From Proteus terrae (GTDB lineage Bacteria > Pseudomonadota > Gammaproteobacteria > Enterobacterales > Enterobacteriaceae), in NCBI RefSeq assembly GCF_003144325.1, contig NZ_PENS01000016.1, positions 54,850 to 118,849 on the forward strand: 64,000 nucleotides of DNA, written 5' to 3'. A program made the position numbers and the translations under genes. The notes under the pieces are model-generated. The model did no database searches. It saw only the letters and a program-made list of their open reading frames with translations, and was not told the DNA's origin. This document shows, piece after piece, positions 7,132-17,207 of this stretch; position 1 is the stretch's first letter; every line of letters starts with the position of its first letter.

Positions 7132-8225
7132 CTTTTAAACAGGAGCAACAAAAAAGTCATCATTTAAAGTCTTATGGTTGTTATTTGATGGTTTGTTCGT
7201 TTTGTATCAGCGATAACAGCACCCATTGTCGTGTTTTACTGATTGTTGTAAATGAGCATGTTATGGATGACATCACTTTTGAGTTTCTTATTGAGCAGTA
7301 TTTTTATTATAAATTATTACGTCCTACGACAATGAGAAGTTATCGTAAGGTTCTTCGTACATTTGAAGAATTTACCTCGTTAAATCCTGCTCAGATTGAT
7401 CAATTAACTGTTCTGCAATGGCGAGATCTTGTTTTAGGTGACAATAAACGCTCAAGTAGAACATGGAATAATAAAGTGACTCATATGAGAGCATTGTTTA
7501 ATTTTGGAATAGAACAAGGATTATTACCCCATAAAAAGAATCCTTTTAATGGTACGGTAGTTCGTGCGGGAGCCAAAAAGAAAAAGGTTCTGACTAAATC
7601 ACAGATGGATGATATGTATCGTCGAATGGCGCACTATCTAGAACTTGAAGAAAAGCAAAGTTATGGTTACGTGTGTGATGGACGAAAAAATGCATTATAT
7701 CCAGCGTGGTTTTGGATGACGGCAATGAATGTGTTTCGTTACACCGCCATTCGCCAAGGGCAACTTCTGCATATTAGGTTGGGGGATATTAATCTTGAAG
7801 AGAAGTGGATCCATCTATGTGAGGAGGGGGCCAAAAATCATCGTGAACATCGGGTACCAATTGTTTCTGCATTATACCCATCACTAGAAAATTTAGTGAA
7901 AGAAGCACAAAAGGTAGGTGTAGAACTGACAGATCAAGTATTCAATGTTGGATGGTTTGATTTAATGAAAAGAAAGAAACATCCCAAGACGATGGGAGAA
8001 TACCCGTTACGTTCATTTTTCAAGCGCTTATCAGCGGAATGTAATTTTATTGTATCACCTCACCGTTTTCGACATACCGTCGCAACGCATATGATGCAAT
8101 CACCAGAACGTAATCTTTATGTTGTGAAAAGGCTATTAGGACATGCCAGCATTACATCAACATTAGAATACATTGATGAAAGTGTTGATAATTTGCGAGA
8201 CATACTTGAAGCAGAATTGATGTGA
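7128..8225 (+). CDS. tyrosine recombinase, island integrase
   Basis: 365 aa from the ATG overlapping the upstream stop; the conserved part starts near Met46 (MDDITFEFLIEQY), so a start at 7263 is possible. Residues about 48-135 form the SAM-like core-binding domain and about 155-355 the catalytic domain. All catalytic positions are present: Arg209 in YTAIRQGQLL, Lys236 in the beta-hairpin, HRFR (His312, Arg315), LLGH (His339) and Tyr348 in TLEYID. It lies about 200 bases from the 3' end of tRNA-Phe, which is the expected place for the recombinase that inserts the element at that tRNA. A hairpin terminator follows. It should catalyse integration and excision between the tRNA end and the other att site left of the window. 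Confidence 0.9.
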   Translation: MTFKQEQQKSHHLKSYGCYLMVCSFCISDNSTHCRVLLIVVNEHVMDDITFEFLIEQYFYYKLLRPTTMRSYRKVLRTFEEFTSLNPAQIDQLTVLQWRDLVLGDNKRSSRTWNNKVTHMRALFNFGIEQGLLPHKKNPFNGTVVRAGAKKKKVLTKSQMDDMYRRMAHYLELEEKQSYGYVCDGRKNALYPAWFWMTAMNVFRYTAIRQGQLLHIRLGDINLEEKWIHLCEEGAKNHREHRVPIVSALYPSLENLVKEAQKVGVELTDQVFNVGWFDLMKRKKHPKTMGEYPLRSFFKRLSAECNFIVSPHRFRHTVATHMMQSPERNLYVVKRLLGHASITSTLEYIDESVDNLRDILEAELM

Positions 8226-8294
8226 TGAAAATAACAGGAGGAGTATCAAGATTTGACAGTGATTAGGAAAGAAAGTAAAAGTTACAAATAAAAA

Positions 8295-8321
8295 AACAGC
8301 CTTGGTTTGAGCAAGACTGTT
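8295..8321 (+). terminator. probable terminator after integrase
   Basis: Stem AACAG-c-CTTG / CAAG-a-CTGTT with one internal C/A mismatch and a 7-base loop, preceded by an A-run; moderate T content follows. Confidence 0.6.
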
Positions 8322-8421
8322 TAGTTTAAGAGTTCCAACATAAAGTGACAGTGCCAAATTATATTTTCTAACTCTTTTTTGCCCTCTCAGTGATTTAACT
8401 CACTGACGAACAAATGAAATA

Positions 8422-8497
8422 TGGTGCCCGAACTCGGAATCGAACCAAGGACACGGGGATTTTCAATCCCCTGCTCTACCGACTGAGCTATTCGGGC
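8422..8497 (-). tRNA. pheV: tRNA-Phe (GAA), island attachment site
   Basis: 76 nt including an encoded CCA. The acceptor stem is GCCCGAA/TTCGGGC, the anticodon loop TTGAAAA (GAA) sits on a GGGGA/TCCCC stem, and the T-arm has GGTTCGATTCC. It is intact. The integrase gene lies just beyond its 3' end, so the 3' part of the tRNA is taken as the attachment site, reconstituted by the element. The symbol is by analogy with pheV, a known target of ICEs in enterobacteria; which tRNA-Phe copy this is cannot be told from the window. Confidence 0.95.
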
Positions 8498-8696
8498 AAC
8501 GGGGCGTATTAAACCCGATATCGCCTTGCTCGTCAACGTTATTTATCACAAAACTGTTTGATTGCTGTTTTTTTAAACTTATTGATTAATAAAACGCTAT
8601 TTGCCACGGAAAATGAATAAAAATAAAGCTGAAAGTGTTTTGTGATCCTTAAAAAAACACATGACGATAAGCCTTTTATTGAGCCTCAGTAACAAA

Positions 8697-8727
8697 AAAG
8701 CTTCCCCAAACTTATTGAGGAAGCTTT
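8697..8727 (-). terminator. terminator of the mutY-yggX-mltC operon
   Basis: Perfect 9-bp stem AAAGCTTCC / GGAAGCTTT. On the minus strand it is followed by a T-tract, 22 bases after the mltC stop. Confidence 0.85.
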
Positions 8728-8748
8728 ATTTTTTAGACTAATTATCAA

Positions 8749-9819
8749 CTAACGATAGTTACGTTGAGCTGTACTGACCTTCTCAAGATAACGACGAGAT
8801 TGATCGGCAGGGTGCTTATTACGTAATGTGGTATACACCTGTGTTGGCGCTAATTTGTTAATCATAGCGGCTGCTTGTTTCTTATCACTATGGAATATCC
8901 GTAATACGCTACCAGCACCGCCATTGTAAGCCTGTATAACGGCGTAGCGACGTGAAACAGGATCTTTGATATCTCCAAGGTAGCTGTTTTGCAGTATCGA
9001 AATATAAGCCGCACCTGCATCGATATTATTAGCAGGATCAAATAAGTAACTACGACTTGGTTGTCCTGATTTTCCTTGCATTCGGAAGACATCTCGACCT
9101 GCTGTTGCTGGCATAATCTGCATTAAACCGAGTGCATCAGAACTGCTCACCGCATATGGGTTGAAACTGGATTCAATCTGCATAATTGCCAAAATTAGTG
9201 ATGGCTCAACACCATATTTAGCGGCTGCCTGTTGTACTAGTGGTAAATATTTATGAGCACGTTGATCAAGATGATTAGGAACAAGATTAAGGGTGACATA
9301 CCAAATTGTGTTCATACCGGATTGACGTTTTTGTAATTTATTGGCAATCAGATAATCTGCAAATTTATTGGCGCGCCATTCCCAACGTATAGGTTGCCCT
9401 GTGTTATCGAGTACTTGTCCTAATAAAAAGGGTTCTGTACTGTGAGGAATATTATTAACGTCAGAGTAGAGATCGATAGAGCCTGGATCTTCGCCCATCA
9501 ATAACGTTGTGACTATCGCCTTATGCAATTGAAATTGAGGTGTATCATCACCTAAAGTTTCTATCGTGATCGTACCAGCTTCAAAATTAATATGGCTACG
9601 TGTTTTATAAGCATTGGTATATTTTACGTAGTCTTTAGGGCCTGCGATTAATACTTCCTTCATACCCCAAATCATTTCGATATTATTGGCAAATTGCCCC
9701 ATAAGAATATCGAACGCATTGGTATCCTTTGCGTAATCGGGTTCAAATGTTTTTGGTGGTTGACTACTACATGAAATGAGTAGAGGGGCGATAATCAGCA
9801 AGAGAAGGATTTTTTTCAT
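8749..9819 (-). CDS. mltC: membrane-bound lytic murein transglycosylase C
   Basis: 356 aa from the MKK start (an ATG four codons upstream is possible). The N-terminus is a lipoprotein signal ([19 protein letters not shown]), so the enzyme is anchored in the outer membrane facing the periplasm. The C-terminal half is a goose-type lysozyme-like SLT domain: [25 protein letters not shown] holds the catalytic Glu, followed by the ALGLMQI and [11 protein letters not shown] motifs. It cleaves the MurNAc-GlcNAc bond of peptidoglycan to form 1,6-anhydro ends during wall turnover. It is the last gene of the mutY-yggX-mltC operon, the same order as in E. coli, and is followed by a terminator. Length matches the family. 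Confidence 0.95.
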   Translation of the reverse strand: MKKILLLLIIAPLLISCSSQPPKTFEPDYAKDTNAFDILMGQFANNIEMIWGMKEVLIAGPKDYVKYTNAYKTRSHINFEAGTITIETLGDDTPQFQLHKAIVTTLLMGEDPGSIDLYSDVNNIPHSTEPFLLGQVLDNTGQPIRWEWRANKFADYLIANKLQKRQSGMNTIWYVTLNLVPNHLDQRAHKYLPLVQQAAAKYGVEPSLILAIMQIESSFNPYAVSSSDALGLMQIMPATAGRDVFRMQGKSGQPSRSYLFDPANNIDAGAAYISILQNSYLGDIKDPVSRRYAVIQAYNGGAGSVLRIFHSDKKQAAAMINKLAPTQVYTTLRNKHPADQSRRYLEKVSTAQRNYR

Positions 9820-9882
9820 GGTCAATTGCATCGCTATGGTGAATAAAATACCAGAGCCTTAAAGGCTCTGGAAAAGTGAATA

Positions 9883-10155
9883 TTATTTTTCAGGTGGTGT
9901 GTAGCCGTCAATATGAACATCATGGCCTTCAAATAAAAATCTCACCATTTCTTGTTCTAATAGTTTGCGATCATCAGGATTCATGGTGTTAAGTTTTTTC
10001 TCATTGATAAGCATGGTCTGTTTTGTCATCCATTGAGCCCATGCTTCTTTTGATATTTCATTGAAAATGCGCTTTCCAATTTCTCCTGGGTACAACTGAA
10101 AATCAAGCCCATCAGCTTCTTTGTTAAGGAAAGTACAAAAAATAGTTCTGCTCAT
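9883..10155 (-). CDS. yggX: Fe(2+)-trafficking / oxidative protection protein
   Basis: 90 aa, starting [20 protein letters not shown], with the family's [16 protein letters not shown] and [11 protein letters not shown] stretches. YggX proteins protect labile iron-sulfur clusters from superoxide and help handle intracellular iron. It lies between mutY and mltC in one operon. In E. coli this operon is under SoxRS control; no clear SoxS site was looked for here. Length is normal for the family. Confidence 0.95.
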   Translation of the reverse strand: MSRTIFCTFLNKEADGLDFQLYPGEIGKRIFNEISKEAWAQWMTKQTMLINEKKLNTMNPDDRKLLEQEMVRFLFEGHDVHIDGYTPPEK

Positions 10156-10184
10156 AATAAATCCTCAATATCGCAGGTATTAGC

Positions 10185-11225
10185 TTAGGCTAATTGTCTA
10201 AGTAAATTCTCTACAGGTGCTGCTAACCCTACGGTCGCAGGTGTCTGTAAGTTATACCAAAGTCCTTTTTGCTCCTCCATCATAGAGGTAAACGCTGAGA
10301 GTTTTACGCAAATTGGCACAATATCTAAATGAAAGTGGCTAAAAGTATGTCTAAATGAAATCAGTTGCTCTGATTCATTATTATCAAGTCCATGTTCAAT
10401 TAACCACTGTTCTAAAAGCGCTTTTGTTTCAAATTGAGGAAAGGCAAATAACCCACCCCATATTCCTGCTGGTGGTCTTTTATCCAACCAAACAAGATTA
10501 TCATATTGTAAAATAAGAAAATAAGTTGTTTTTTCTGGGATGACTTTTTTCGGTTTTTTCCCAGGATAATCCGCCCAATTATCTTGAGCATAAGCGATAC
10601 AGCCAGTATTTAATGGGCATAACTCACATTTAGGCTTACTTCTTGTGCAAACCATGGCACCTAAATCCATCATTGCCTGATTAAAATACTCGACACCTTC
10701 GGTTGGGGTGACGTTTTCGCTGATCTCCCACAATTTATTTTCAACTTCTTTTTTACCCGGCCATCCTTCAACGGCATAACAGCGTGCTAAAACACGTTTC
10801 ACATTACCATCAAGAATTGGATAAGGCTTTTTCAGTGATAACGATAAAATAGCACCAGCAGTTGAACGTCCAACACCAGGTAAGGCACAAACGTCCTCAA
10901 AGGTATCAGGAAACTGCCCTTGATGTTTATCTACAATGTGTTGTGCCGCTTTATGTAAGTTTCTAGCTCTTGCGTAATAACCAAGGCCCGTCCAGAGATG
11001 AAGTACTTCATCTAGAGGGGCTTTAGCTAATGCGTTGACATCAGGAAAACGTGCAATAAAACGCTCAAAATAAGGAATAACCGTTGCAACTTGAGTTTGT
11101 TGCAGCATTACCTCTGATAACCATACGTGATAAGGCGTTTTTTCTTGCTGCCAAGGGAGTGTTTTACGCCCATATTTGTGATACCAATTGAGTACGACTT
11201 GCGAAAATTGCAGAGCTTCCATCAT
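10185..11225 (-). CDS. mutY: adenine DNA glycosylase
   Basis: 346 aa. The HhH-GPD domain spans about residues 30-185: [11 protein letters not shown] with the catalytic Glu, the hairpin [13 protein letters not shown], and [11 protein letters not shown] with the catalytic Asp. The [4Fe-4S] cluster loop [17 protein letters not shown] (C-x6-C-x2-C-x5-C) follows. The C-terminal Nudix-like domain recognises 8-oxoguanine ([22 protein letters not shown]). The enzyme removes adenine mispaired with 8-oxoG. First gene of the operon with yggX and mltC, divergent from trmB. Two adjacent ATGs open the gene, so the start may be one codon later. Confidence 0.96.
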   Translation of the reverse strand: MMEALQFSQVVLNWYHKYGRKTLPWQQEKTPYHVWLSEVMLQQTQVATVIPYFERFIARFPDVNALAKAPLDEVLHLWTGLGYYARARNLHKAAQHIVDKHQGQFPDTFEDVCALPGVGRSTAGAILSLSLKKPYPILDGNVKRVLARCYAVEGWPGKKEVENKLWEISENVTPTEGVEYFNQAMMDLGAMVCTRSKPKCELCPLNTGCIAYAQDNWADYPGKKPKKVIPEKTTYFLILQYDNLVWLDKRPPAGIWGGLFAFPQFETKALLEQWLIEHGLDNNESEQLISFRHTFSHFHLDIVPICVKLSAFTSMMEEQKGLWYNLQTPATVGLAAPVENLLRQLA

Positions 11226-11441
11226 GTTTTATTTTATTAACTCATGTTCTGATTAAGGTAAGATTGCACCACAGAGAGAATAAACTGTAAACACTCTTAA
11301 TATTTATCTTATAGAGTGATGCTTCTATGTGTGACTCTTGCTAAACTTAGTGATCTTTGGATAATGTCGGTTAAGTTGCACTATTGCGACATTATAACGA
11401 TTTTAAGTAAATAATTGGCCTAACGACTGACAGTATTAGAC

Positions 11442-12161
11442 ATGATCAAGAATGTAATTTCTCCGGAATTCAATGAAGAAGGACGTGCTTTACGACGCGT
11501 TCGTAGTTTTGTTCGTAGACAAGGCCGTTTAACGCCTCGTCAAGAGCAAGCATTAGAAACACAGTGGCCCGCCTTTGGCATTGAATATCAACCGGAACCC
11601 ATCGACTTCAGTCAGGTTTTTGGACGCGAAGCGCCTGTAATTTTAGAAATAGGCTTCGGCATGGGCGCATCGCTCGTGACTATGGCAAAAAATACACCAG
11701 AAAATAATTATTTCGGTATTGAAGTACATGCGCCGGGTGTTGGTGCTTGTCTTGCAAGCGCTGAAGAAGAACAATTAAGTAATCTGAGAGTCATGTGTCA
11801 CGATGCGATTGAAGTGCTCAATCATATGATCCCAGATAATAGCTTAAAAATGGTTCAGTTATTCTTTCCTGATCCATGGCACAAAGCGCGTCATAATAAA
11901 CGCCGTATTGTTCAAGTGCCTTTTGCAGAATTAATTTTAAAAAAATTAACGTTAGACGGTGTTTTTCATATGGCGACAGATTGGGAACCATATGCAGAAC
12001 ATATGCTTGAAGTAATGACAAGTGTTGAAGGTTATCAGAATTTGTCAGAAACTCAGGATTATGTACCACGACCAGAAACACGCCCTGTGACTAAGTTTGA
12101 AAAGCGTGGTCATCGTTTAGGGCATGGTGTCTGGGATCTTATGTTTAAGAGGGTAAAATAA
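11442..12161 (+). CDS. trmB: tRNA (guanine-N7)-methyltransferase
   Basis: 239 aa. Class I SAM methyltransferase with [14 protein letters not shown] (motif I), an [16 protein letters not shown] signature of TrmB, and a C-terminal [13 protein letters not shown] segment. It makes m7G46 in the variable loop of tRNA. Divergent from mutY, and overlaps the next gene by one base (TAATG), so the two are translationally coupled. Length and N-terminus ([24 protein letters not shown]) match the family. Confidence 0.96.
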   Translation: MIKNVISPEFNEEGRALRRVRSFVRRQGRLTPRQEQALETQWPAFGIEYQPEPIDFSQVFGREAPVILEIGFGMGASLVTMAKNTPENNYFGIEVHAPGVGACLASAEEEQLSNLRVMCHDAIEVLNHMIPDNSLKMVQLFFPDPWHKARHNKRRIVQVPFAELILKKLTLDGVFHMATDWEPYAEHMLEVMTSVEGYQNLSETQDYVPRPETRPVTKFEKRGHRLGHGVWDLMFKRVK

Positions 12162-12487
12162 TGGCTAAACAACGTAGTCGCCGCTTACGCAAAAAAATGC
12201 GTATCGATGAATTTCAGGAATTAGGTTTCTCAGTTAAATGGACTTTCCCAGAAAATACCCCAATTGAGGAAGTAGATCGCTTTGTTGATGAACTGATCCT
12301 CAAAGTTATTGAGCCAAACGGGCTGGCATTTGATGCAAGTGGTTACCTGAGTTGGGAAGGCTTAATCTGCTTACAACAAATTGGTAAATGTACAGAAGAG
12401 CATCGCCAATTAGTCGAAAACTTCCTAAAAGAAAGCAAAATGCAAGATGTACAAACCTCTGAACTATTTGATGTTTGGTGGGATTGA
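12161..12487 (+). CDS. yggL: DUF469 protein YggL
   Basis: 108 aa, basic N-terminus ([23 protein letters not shown]) and an acidic C-terminus ending in DVWWD, as in enterobacterial YggL. YggL has been linked to ribosome assembly (50S association); that role is from the family, not shown here. Co-transcribed with trmB through a one-base overlap and followed by a perfect hairpin at 12517-12542. Confidence 0.92.
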   Translation: MAKQRSRRLRKKMRIDEFQELGFSVKWTFPENTPIEEVDRFVDELILKVIEPNGLAFDASGYLSWEGLICLQQIGKCTEEHRQLVENFLKESKMQDVQTSELFDVWWD

Positions 12488-12516
12488 TAGAAAGTTATAC
12501 ATTTAGCAAATAATAA

Positions 12517-12542
12517 CAAGGGCATCCAAAAGGATGCCCTTG
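12517..12542 (+). terminator. strong hairpin after yggL
   Basis: Perfect 11-bp stem CAAGGGCATCC / GGATGCCCTTG with an AAAA loop. No T-tract follows, so termination may be partial or it may protect the mRNA end. It lies 20 bases before the glsA start. Confidence 0.65.
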
Positions 12543-12561
12543 TCTGTCTGGGGAAGGGACT

Positions 12562-13488
12562 GTGACTACAACGTTATCTAACGCATTACTTTCAGATATT
12601 TTGCAACAAATTCGCCCATTAATAGGGCAAGGAAAAGTCGCGGATTATATTCCTGCATTGGCTCAAGTACCTCCAGAACAGCTTGCTATGGCTGTTTATA
12701 CGATTGATGGTGAACTCTATCAATCAGGCATGGCAGATAAGCGTTTTTCAATCCAATCTATTTCTAAAGTACTCAGCTTAACGCTTGCTTTAACGCGTTA
12801 TGAAGAAAATGAAATTTGGCAACGTGTAGGAAAAGAGCCATCAGGGCTGCCTTTTAATTCCTTGATACAGTTAGAAATGGAAAAAGGAATACCACGTAAT
12901 CCCTTTATTAATGCAGGTGCCATTGTTATCGCTGATATGTTGCAGTCTCGCTTAAGTGCGCCTAAGCAAAGAATGTTAGAAGTGATCCGTTTTCTCACTG
13001 ATACTCCTGATATTTGTTATAACTCAGTGGTCGCAAAATCAGAGATGGAGCATCTTAGTCGAAATGCCTCTATCGCTTACCTGATGAAATCTTTTGGTAA
13101 TTTTGAGAACGATGTTATTACGGTACTGGAAACCTATTTTCACTATTGTTCAATAGAGATGAGTTGCACCGAGTTAGTGCGATGTTTTAGTTATTTGGCT
13201 AATCAAGGTACATGTGTGGGTAATAAAAATCAGATTATTACGCCAAGACAAACCCGCCAAATAAATGCGTTAATGTTAACTTGTGGAATGTATGATGGTG
13301 CCGGTGAATTTGCGTTTCGTATCGGTATTCCCGGAAAATCAGGCGTAGGTGGTGGCATTATTGCTGTTGTTCCCGATGCTTTTACGGTTGCAGTCTGGTC
13401 ACCAGAGCTGGATAAATCAGGTAACTCATTAGCAGGTTGTGCAGCACTTGAATTATTAGCAAACAAAGTAGGACGTTCAATTTTTTAG
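12562..13488 (+). CDS. glsA: glutaminase
   Basis: 308 aa, GTG start preceded by a GGGAAGGGA ribosome binding site. Serine-dependent beta-lactamase-like glutaminase family: [12 protein letters not shown] carries the catalytic Ser-x-x-Lys, and [18 protein letters not shown] and [10 protein letters not shown] are family motifs. It hydrolyses L-glutamine to glutamate and ammonia. In E. coli trmB-yggL are followed directly by yggN; here glsA lies between yggL and yggN, separated from yggL by a hairpin. Which E. coli paralogue it corresponds to (ybaS or yneH) was not determined. Confidence 0.92.
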   Translation: MTTTLSNALLSDILQQIRPLIGQGKVADYIPALAQVPPEQLAMAVYTIDGELYQSGMADKRFSIQSISKVLSLTLALTRYEENEIWQRVGKEPSGLPFNSLIQLEMEKGIPRNPFINAGAIVIADMLQSRLSAPKQRMLEVIRFLTDTPDICYNSVVAKSEMEHLSRNASIAYLMKSFGNFENDVITVLETYFHYCSIEMSCTELVRCFSYLANQGTCVGNKNQIITPRQTRQINALMLTCGMYDGAGEFAFRIGIPGKSGVGGGIIAVVPDAFTVAVWSPELDKSGNSLAGCAALELLANKVGRSIF

Positions 13489-13510
13489 GTGTGTTTTCAG
13501 GAGAGTTGTT

Positions 13511-14248
13511 ATGAATTTAAGAAATATTGCTGCCACACTGTTTTTTGTTGCAGGTACAGCAAATGCATCACCAAGTTTTGATTGCGCTGTAATGCCAAAA
13601 GATGATTTACGCATAACCTCTGAATTTGTTGAAGTCGCGGGTTCACATGGTTTAATGGTGATTTATCCTGACGGTACATTATTTCAAAATGAAAAAAGTG
13701 CCTCATTGACACCACAGCAACAAGAACTAGCAAAAAAATATCAAGCCACCGTAAGACGAGACGTACCTTGGCTAAGAACTGAAACAGGGGTAAAACTGCA
13801 AGATTCTCGTAAAGTGCTTGATAAAGTGGTGATTGAAGCTTTTGGTAAAGATAGCAATATCCTTAATAGATTAAGTAGATTAGAGAAAGATCTTAATCAG
13901 CAAATGGATAGAGTGGTCAGCATAGAGCCGAATAACATTACATTCCATTCTCAAGCCATTAAAGAAGTTGAAGTTAAAGGCCGTGAAATCGTAGAAAGTA
14001 GTTTAGGTGGTATGTTGCAAGACAGCATTAATGAGTTGGGGAAAAAACAGTTATTAGCAGCTGCGGGTGGTGACAGTAAAAAAGCCTTAGGCGGATTATT
14101 AGGAAACTTAGATGGTTTTCAAAAAATTATAGATCAGGAGTGGAAACAGCAAGAAGCTGCATTTACTCAATTTGGTCAGCAAGCTTGCAGCAAAATAACC
14201 CAGATGGAGAGTCAACGGGTAGAGCTTGTTAATTCTCTAAAAAAATAA
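13511..14248 (+). CDS. yggN: DUF2884 periplasmic protein YggN
   Basis: 245 aa with a signal peptide (MNLRNIAATLFFVAGTANA-SP). The family has a helical, charged C-terminal half (RLEKDLNQQMDRV, EQQ-rich) and a DLRITSEFVEV start to the mature protein. Function unknown; exported. It lies 22 bases after glsA with GGAGAG before the start, so it is probably co-transcribed with glsA. Confidence 0.85.
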   Translation: MNLRNIAATLFFVAGTANASPSFDCAVMPKDDLRITSEFVEVAGSHGLMVIYPDGTLFQNEKSASLTPQQQELAKKYQATVRRDVPWLRTETGVKLQDSRKVLDKVVIEAFGKDSNILNRLSRLEKDLNQQMDRVVSIEPNNITFHSQAIKEVEVKGREIVESSLGGMLQDSINELGKKQLLAAAGGDSKKALGGLLGNLDGFQKIIDQEWKQQEAAFTQFGQQACSKITQMESQRVELVNSLKK

Positions 14249-14322
14249 TAATACTCGTCATGCTTCAAGCGATATCTTGAATTATTTAGAGTATATATTA
14301 CTAGCTCACAACAATTGAAAAC

Positions 14323-14341
14323 AATAATGAAAATCATTCTT
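14323..14341 (+). promoter_or_regulatory. Fur box upstream of siderophore-binding protein
   Basis: AATAATGAAAATCATTCTT matches 15 of 19 positions of the GATAATGATAATCATTATC consensus. It lies about 75 bases upstream of the start, in promoter range, so iron-dependent repression is expected. Confidence 0.75.
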
Positions 14342-14374
14342 ATTCAATTGACTTATGAGATGAGCTGTTTAGAA

Positions 14375-14407
14375 TGCCCTGTTTGAGTATTTCACTTAAA
14401 CAGGGCA
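14375..14407 (+). promoter_or_regulatory. 5'-UTR hairpin covering the ribosome binding site
   Basis: Perfect 10-bp arms TGCCCTGTTT (14375-14384) and AAACAGGGCA (14398-14407) with a 13-base loop. The only Shine-Dalgarno-like AGGG (14402-14405) for the ATG at 14414 is inside the 3' arm. It could serve either as a translational switch or as a terminator-like attenuator, though no T-tract follows. Confidence 0.6.
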
Positions 14408-14413
14408 AAATTA

Positions 14414-15364
14414 ATGAAGAAGATCCTTCCTTTAGTTATCGCATCTATCCTTTCTGTAACCAGTTTCTCTGCGTTAAGCAAAACGCCAATCGAATACCAA
14501 CCTAACCAAGTTATTAGCCAGCATAATGACAAGATGGTGATTAAACACCAGTTGGGTGAAACGTCGGTCACTAAGAACCCTTCAAAAGTGGTTCTATTTG
14601 ATTTTGGTCTCTATGATTCTTTAGTTCAGTTAGGTTTAGCCGATAAAGTGGTTGGGTTACCGTTAGGTAATGCGCCAGCCTATATTAAAGGAAGTATTGC
14701 AACTAACGTTGCTAATGTTGGTGGCATGAAAGCGCCTGACTTAGAAAAATTAGCCGAAATTAAACCTGATTTAATTATTATTACAGGTCGCCAAGGTGCC
14801 TCATATGATGCTTTAGCGAAAATTGCACCAACCGTTAATTTAGGTGCTAACAGTGCAAATTATCTCAATTCAGTTGAGTCAAATATCAAATTATTAGGTG
14901 AATTATTTGATAAACAGCAAGTGACTCAAGAGCAAATTGCTAAATTAAATACTGTTATTGAGCAAGCCCAGAAAAAAGCAGCAGGATCTGACAAAAAAGT
15001 TTTAGTATTATTACATAACGCTGGCAATTTAATGCCTAATAATCAAAGTGTTGTTTATGATGTTGTTAAAGCAAAAAGAGCTGAATTACCGCCTGTTGCT
15101 GAAGAAGAGAAAGGCAAGCGTCGTGTAGTTACATCAGAAATGATTGTTCAAGCTAACCCAGATGTTATTTTTATTATTGATCGCAGTGAGGCCATTGGTG
15201 CGGGTAAATTAGAAAAAACAGCGTTTGAAGATGATGCTATAAAATCAACTTCAGCTTATAAAAATGGCGGTATTGTTTATCTACAAGCTGATCTTTGGTA
15301 TCTTTCTGGCGGTGGTTTAGACAGCTTAACTAAACAAATTGAAGCGGTAGAAAATGCACTTTAA
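14414..15364 (+). CDS. periplasmic siderophore-binding protein (FatB/CeuE/YclQ type)
   Basis: 316 aa with a cleavable signal peptide (MKKILPLVIASILSVTSFSALS). The mature part is a class III (TroA/BtuF-like) substrate-binding fold: PSKVVLFDFGLYDSLVQLGL, VGGMKAPDLEKLAEIKPDLIIITGRQ, the long backbone helix, and ANPDVIFIIDRSEAIG. The closest family is that of petrobactin or catechol siderophore binders. It would deliver an iron siderophore to an ABC importer, but no permease or ATPase gene is adjacent, so it is an orphan in this window. A Fur box and a start-proximal hairpin precede it. A shared terminator (15413-15451) follows. Confidence 0.85.
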   Translation: MKKILPLVIASILSVTSFSALSKTPIEYQPNQVISQHNDKMVIKHQLGETSVTKNPSKVVLFDFGLYDSLVQLGLADKVVGLPLGNAPAYIKGSIATNVANVGGMKAPDLEKLAEIKPDLIIITGRQGASYDALAKIAPTVNLGANSANYLNSVESNIKLLGELFDKQQVTQEQIAKLNTVIEQAQKKAAGSDKKVLVLLHNAGNLMPNNQSVVYDVVKAKRAELPPVAEEEKGKRRVVTSEMIVQANPDVIFIIDRSEAIGAGKLEKTAFEDDAIKSTSAYKNGGIVYLQADLWYLSGGGLDSLTKQIEAVENAL

Positions 15365-15412
15365 TTAATTTAACCTTAAGATTTTTATGGTGTTTTAAGG
15401 TTTTCAATAAAG

Positions 15413-15451
15413 AAAAATGCCCAACTGTGAATAATCAGTATGGGCATTTTT
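15413..15451. terminator. bidirectional terminator between the binding protein and hemW
   Basis: 11-bp perfect stem AAAAATGCCCA / TGGGCATTTTT with a 17-base loop, between two convergent genes. Confidence 0.85.
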
Positions 15452-15479
15452 TTAAGCTAGCTATTTGAAATCAGCAATA

Positions 15480-16610
15480 TTAAAGAAATAACTCAAGCAA
15501 TGAATTGAGGAACAGCTTGCCATGAGGTGTAATTTGCCAGTGAGTGTCTGATTCACTGATATAACCTAAAGTCAAAGCTTCATCTATTTGATGGCGAATA
15601 ACTTCTTCAGAAAGCCCAGTGTAATCACTGAAATCTTGTCTTGGGAATGCTTCTAATAGACGAAAACGGTTCATAAAAAATTCAAATGGACGGTCATCAT
15701 TATCAACAAAATTTTGCTGGTGGAGATAACGACCTTCCATAAAACCTTTAGGATGCTTGGTTTTTACGGTTCGCATTATACGACCATCTTCAAAGCTTAT
15801 TTTTCCATGAGCACCACAACCGATGCCTAAATAATCCCCGAAACGCCAATAATTTAAGTTATGCTCACATTGAAAGCCCGGCTTACAATATGCTGATGTT
15901 TCGTATTGTTGATAACCTGCTGCTGTTAGTAATTTGTCACCTTCTGAGAAAATATCCCACAGCATATCGTCATCAGGTAATTTCGGTGGACGAGAGCCAA
16001 ATTGTGTATTGGGTTCAATGGTTAATTGATACCAAGACAAGTGTGGTGGGGATAACTCTATTGCTTGCTGTAAATCCGAAAGTGCTTGAGATAATGATTG
16101 GTCTGGTAATCCATGCATTAAATCTAAATTAAAGCTACGTAGGCCTAATTCTTTGGCTAAACGAGCGGCATTTTTAGCTTCATCAGCATCATGAATGCGC
16201 CCTAAGCGAATAAGCTTATCGTTGCCAAAACTTTGCACGCCAATAGAAATACGATTTACACCTGCGCGTTGGAATCCAGCAAAGCGTTCAGCTTCCACGG
16301 TTCCCGGGTTAGCTTCCATAGTAATTTCTGCATTAGGACTAACAGCAATGCGCTCTTTAACGCCATAGAGTAAATCAGCCATTGACTCAGCGCTTAATAA
16401 GCTAGGTGTACCGCCACCAATAAATATGGTTTGGATTTCACGGGAACCCACGTGAATAAGATCGGCATCTAAGTCATTGAGTAAATGTTGCACATATTCC
16501 TGATGTGGAACTTCGCCTTTTAGTGTGTGTGAGTTGAAATCACAATAAGGGCATTTTTGTACACACCAAGGAATATGAATATACAAACTTAATGGAGGCA
16601 ACTTAAGCAT
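15480..16610 (-). CDS. hemW: radical SAM heme chaperone HemW
   Basis: 376 aa from the [16 protein letters not shown] start, which matches family N-termini; the frame also allows an ATG four codons upstream at 16622. The radical SAM cluster motif is CVQKCPYC (C-x3-C-x2-C). [19 protein letters not shown] and RISIGVQSF are further HemW/HemN motifs. HemW lacks true coproporphyrinogen oxidase activity and hands heme to target proteins. The start overlaps the end of rdgB, as in the yggS-proC-yggT-rdgB-hemW operon of E. coli. Confidence 0.94.
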   Translation of the reverse strand: MLKLPPLSLYIHIPWCVQKCPYCDFNSHTLKGEVPHQEYVQHLLNDLDADLIHVGSREIQTIFIGGGTPSLLSAESMADLLYGVKERIAVSPNAEITMEANPGTVEAERFAGFQRAGVNRISIGVQSFGNDKLIRLGRIHDADEAKNAARLAKELGLRSFNLDLMHGLPDQSLSQALSDLQQAIELSPPHLSWYQLTIEPNTQFGSRPPKLPDDDMLWDIFSEGDKLLTAAGYQQYETSAYCKPGFQCEHNLNYWRFGDYLGIGCGAHGKISFEDGRIMRTVKTKHPKGFMEGRYLHQQNFVDNDDRPFEFFMNRFRLLEAFPRQDFSDYTGLSEEVIRHQIDEALTLGYISESDTHWQITPHGKLFLNSLLELFL

Positions 16611-17196
16611 TCTTAAGGGCATCCAACATTAATTTAAGTGCTTTACCACGATGCGAATACTGATTTTTTTGCTCTTTAGTTAATTGTGCCGCAGTACAAT
16701 TTAATTCAGGAACAAAGAAAATAGGATCGTAGCCAAATCCACCTTCACCATGCATTTCTGTGCTTAATACACCGTGCCAAATACCGTGAAAAATTAATGG
16801 AGTTGGATCGTTCTCATGGCGCATATAAACTAATACACAGTTAAATTGTGCTTGGCGTTTTTCAGCAGGAACATCTTTCATTGCATCAAGCAATTTATCC
16901 AGATTATGCTGATCACTCGCATCAACACCCGCATAGCGTGCTGAGTAAATTCCTGGAGCGCCACCTAAAGCATCAACCGAAATACCTGAGTCATCGGCAA
17001 TTGCGGGTAGACCAGTTACTTTTGCTGCATGACGCGCTTTAATCAGCGCATTTTCAACAAAGGTTAGGCCCGTTTCTTCAACAGAATCAACACCAAGCTC
17101 TGTTTGAGCAACAATATTTAAACCAAAATCGGAAAGCAAAGAGGCTAGCTCTTTGACTTTTCCTGGATTTCCTGTTGCGAGTACTACTTTTTGCAT
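16603..17196 (-). CDS. rdgB: dITP/XTP pyrophosphatase
   Basis: 197 aa. Ham1-family signature: [14 protein letters not shown] at the N-terminus, [33 protein letters not shown] with the catalytic/metal acidic residues, and GGFGYDPIF. It removes non-canonical purine nucleoside triphosphates (dITP, XTP) before they enter DNA. It is fourth in the yggS-proC-yggT-rdgB-hemW operon, with 11 bases from yggT and an overlap into hemW. Confidence 0.95.
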   Translation of the reverse strand: MQKVVLATGNPGKVKELASLLSDFGLNIVAQTELGVDSVEETGLTFVENALIKARHAAKVTGLPAIADDSGISVDALGGAPGIYSARYAGVDASDQHNLDKLLDAMKDVPAEKRQAQFNCVLVYMRHENDPTPLIFHGIWHGVLSTEMHGEGGFGYDPIFFVPELNCTAAQLTKEQKNQYSHRGKALKLMLDALKNA

Positions 17197-17207
17197 GAGT
17201 GTTATCC

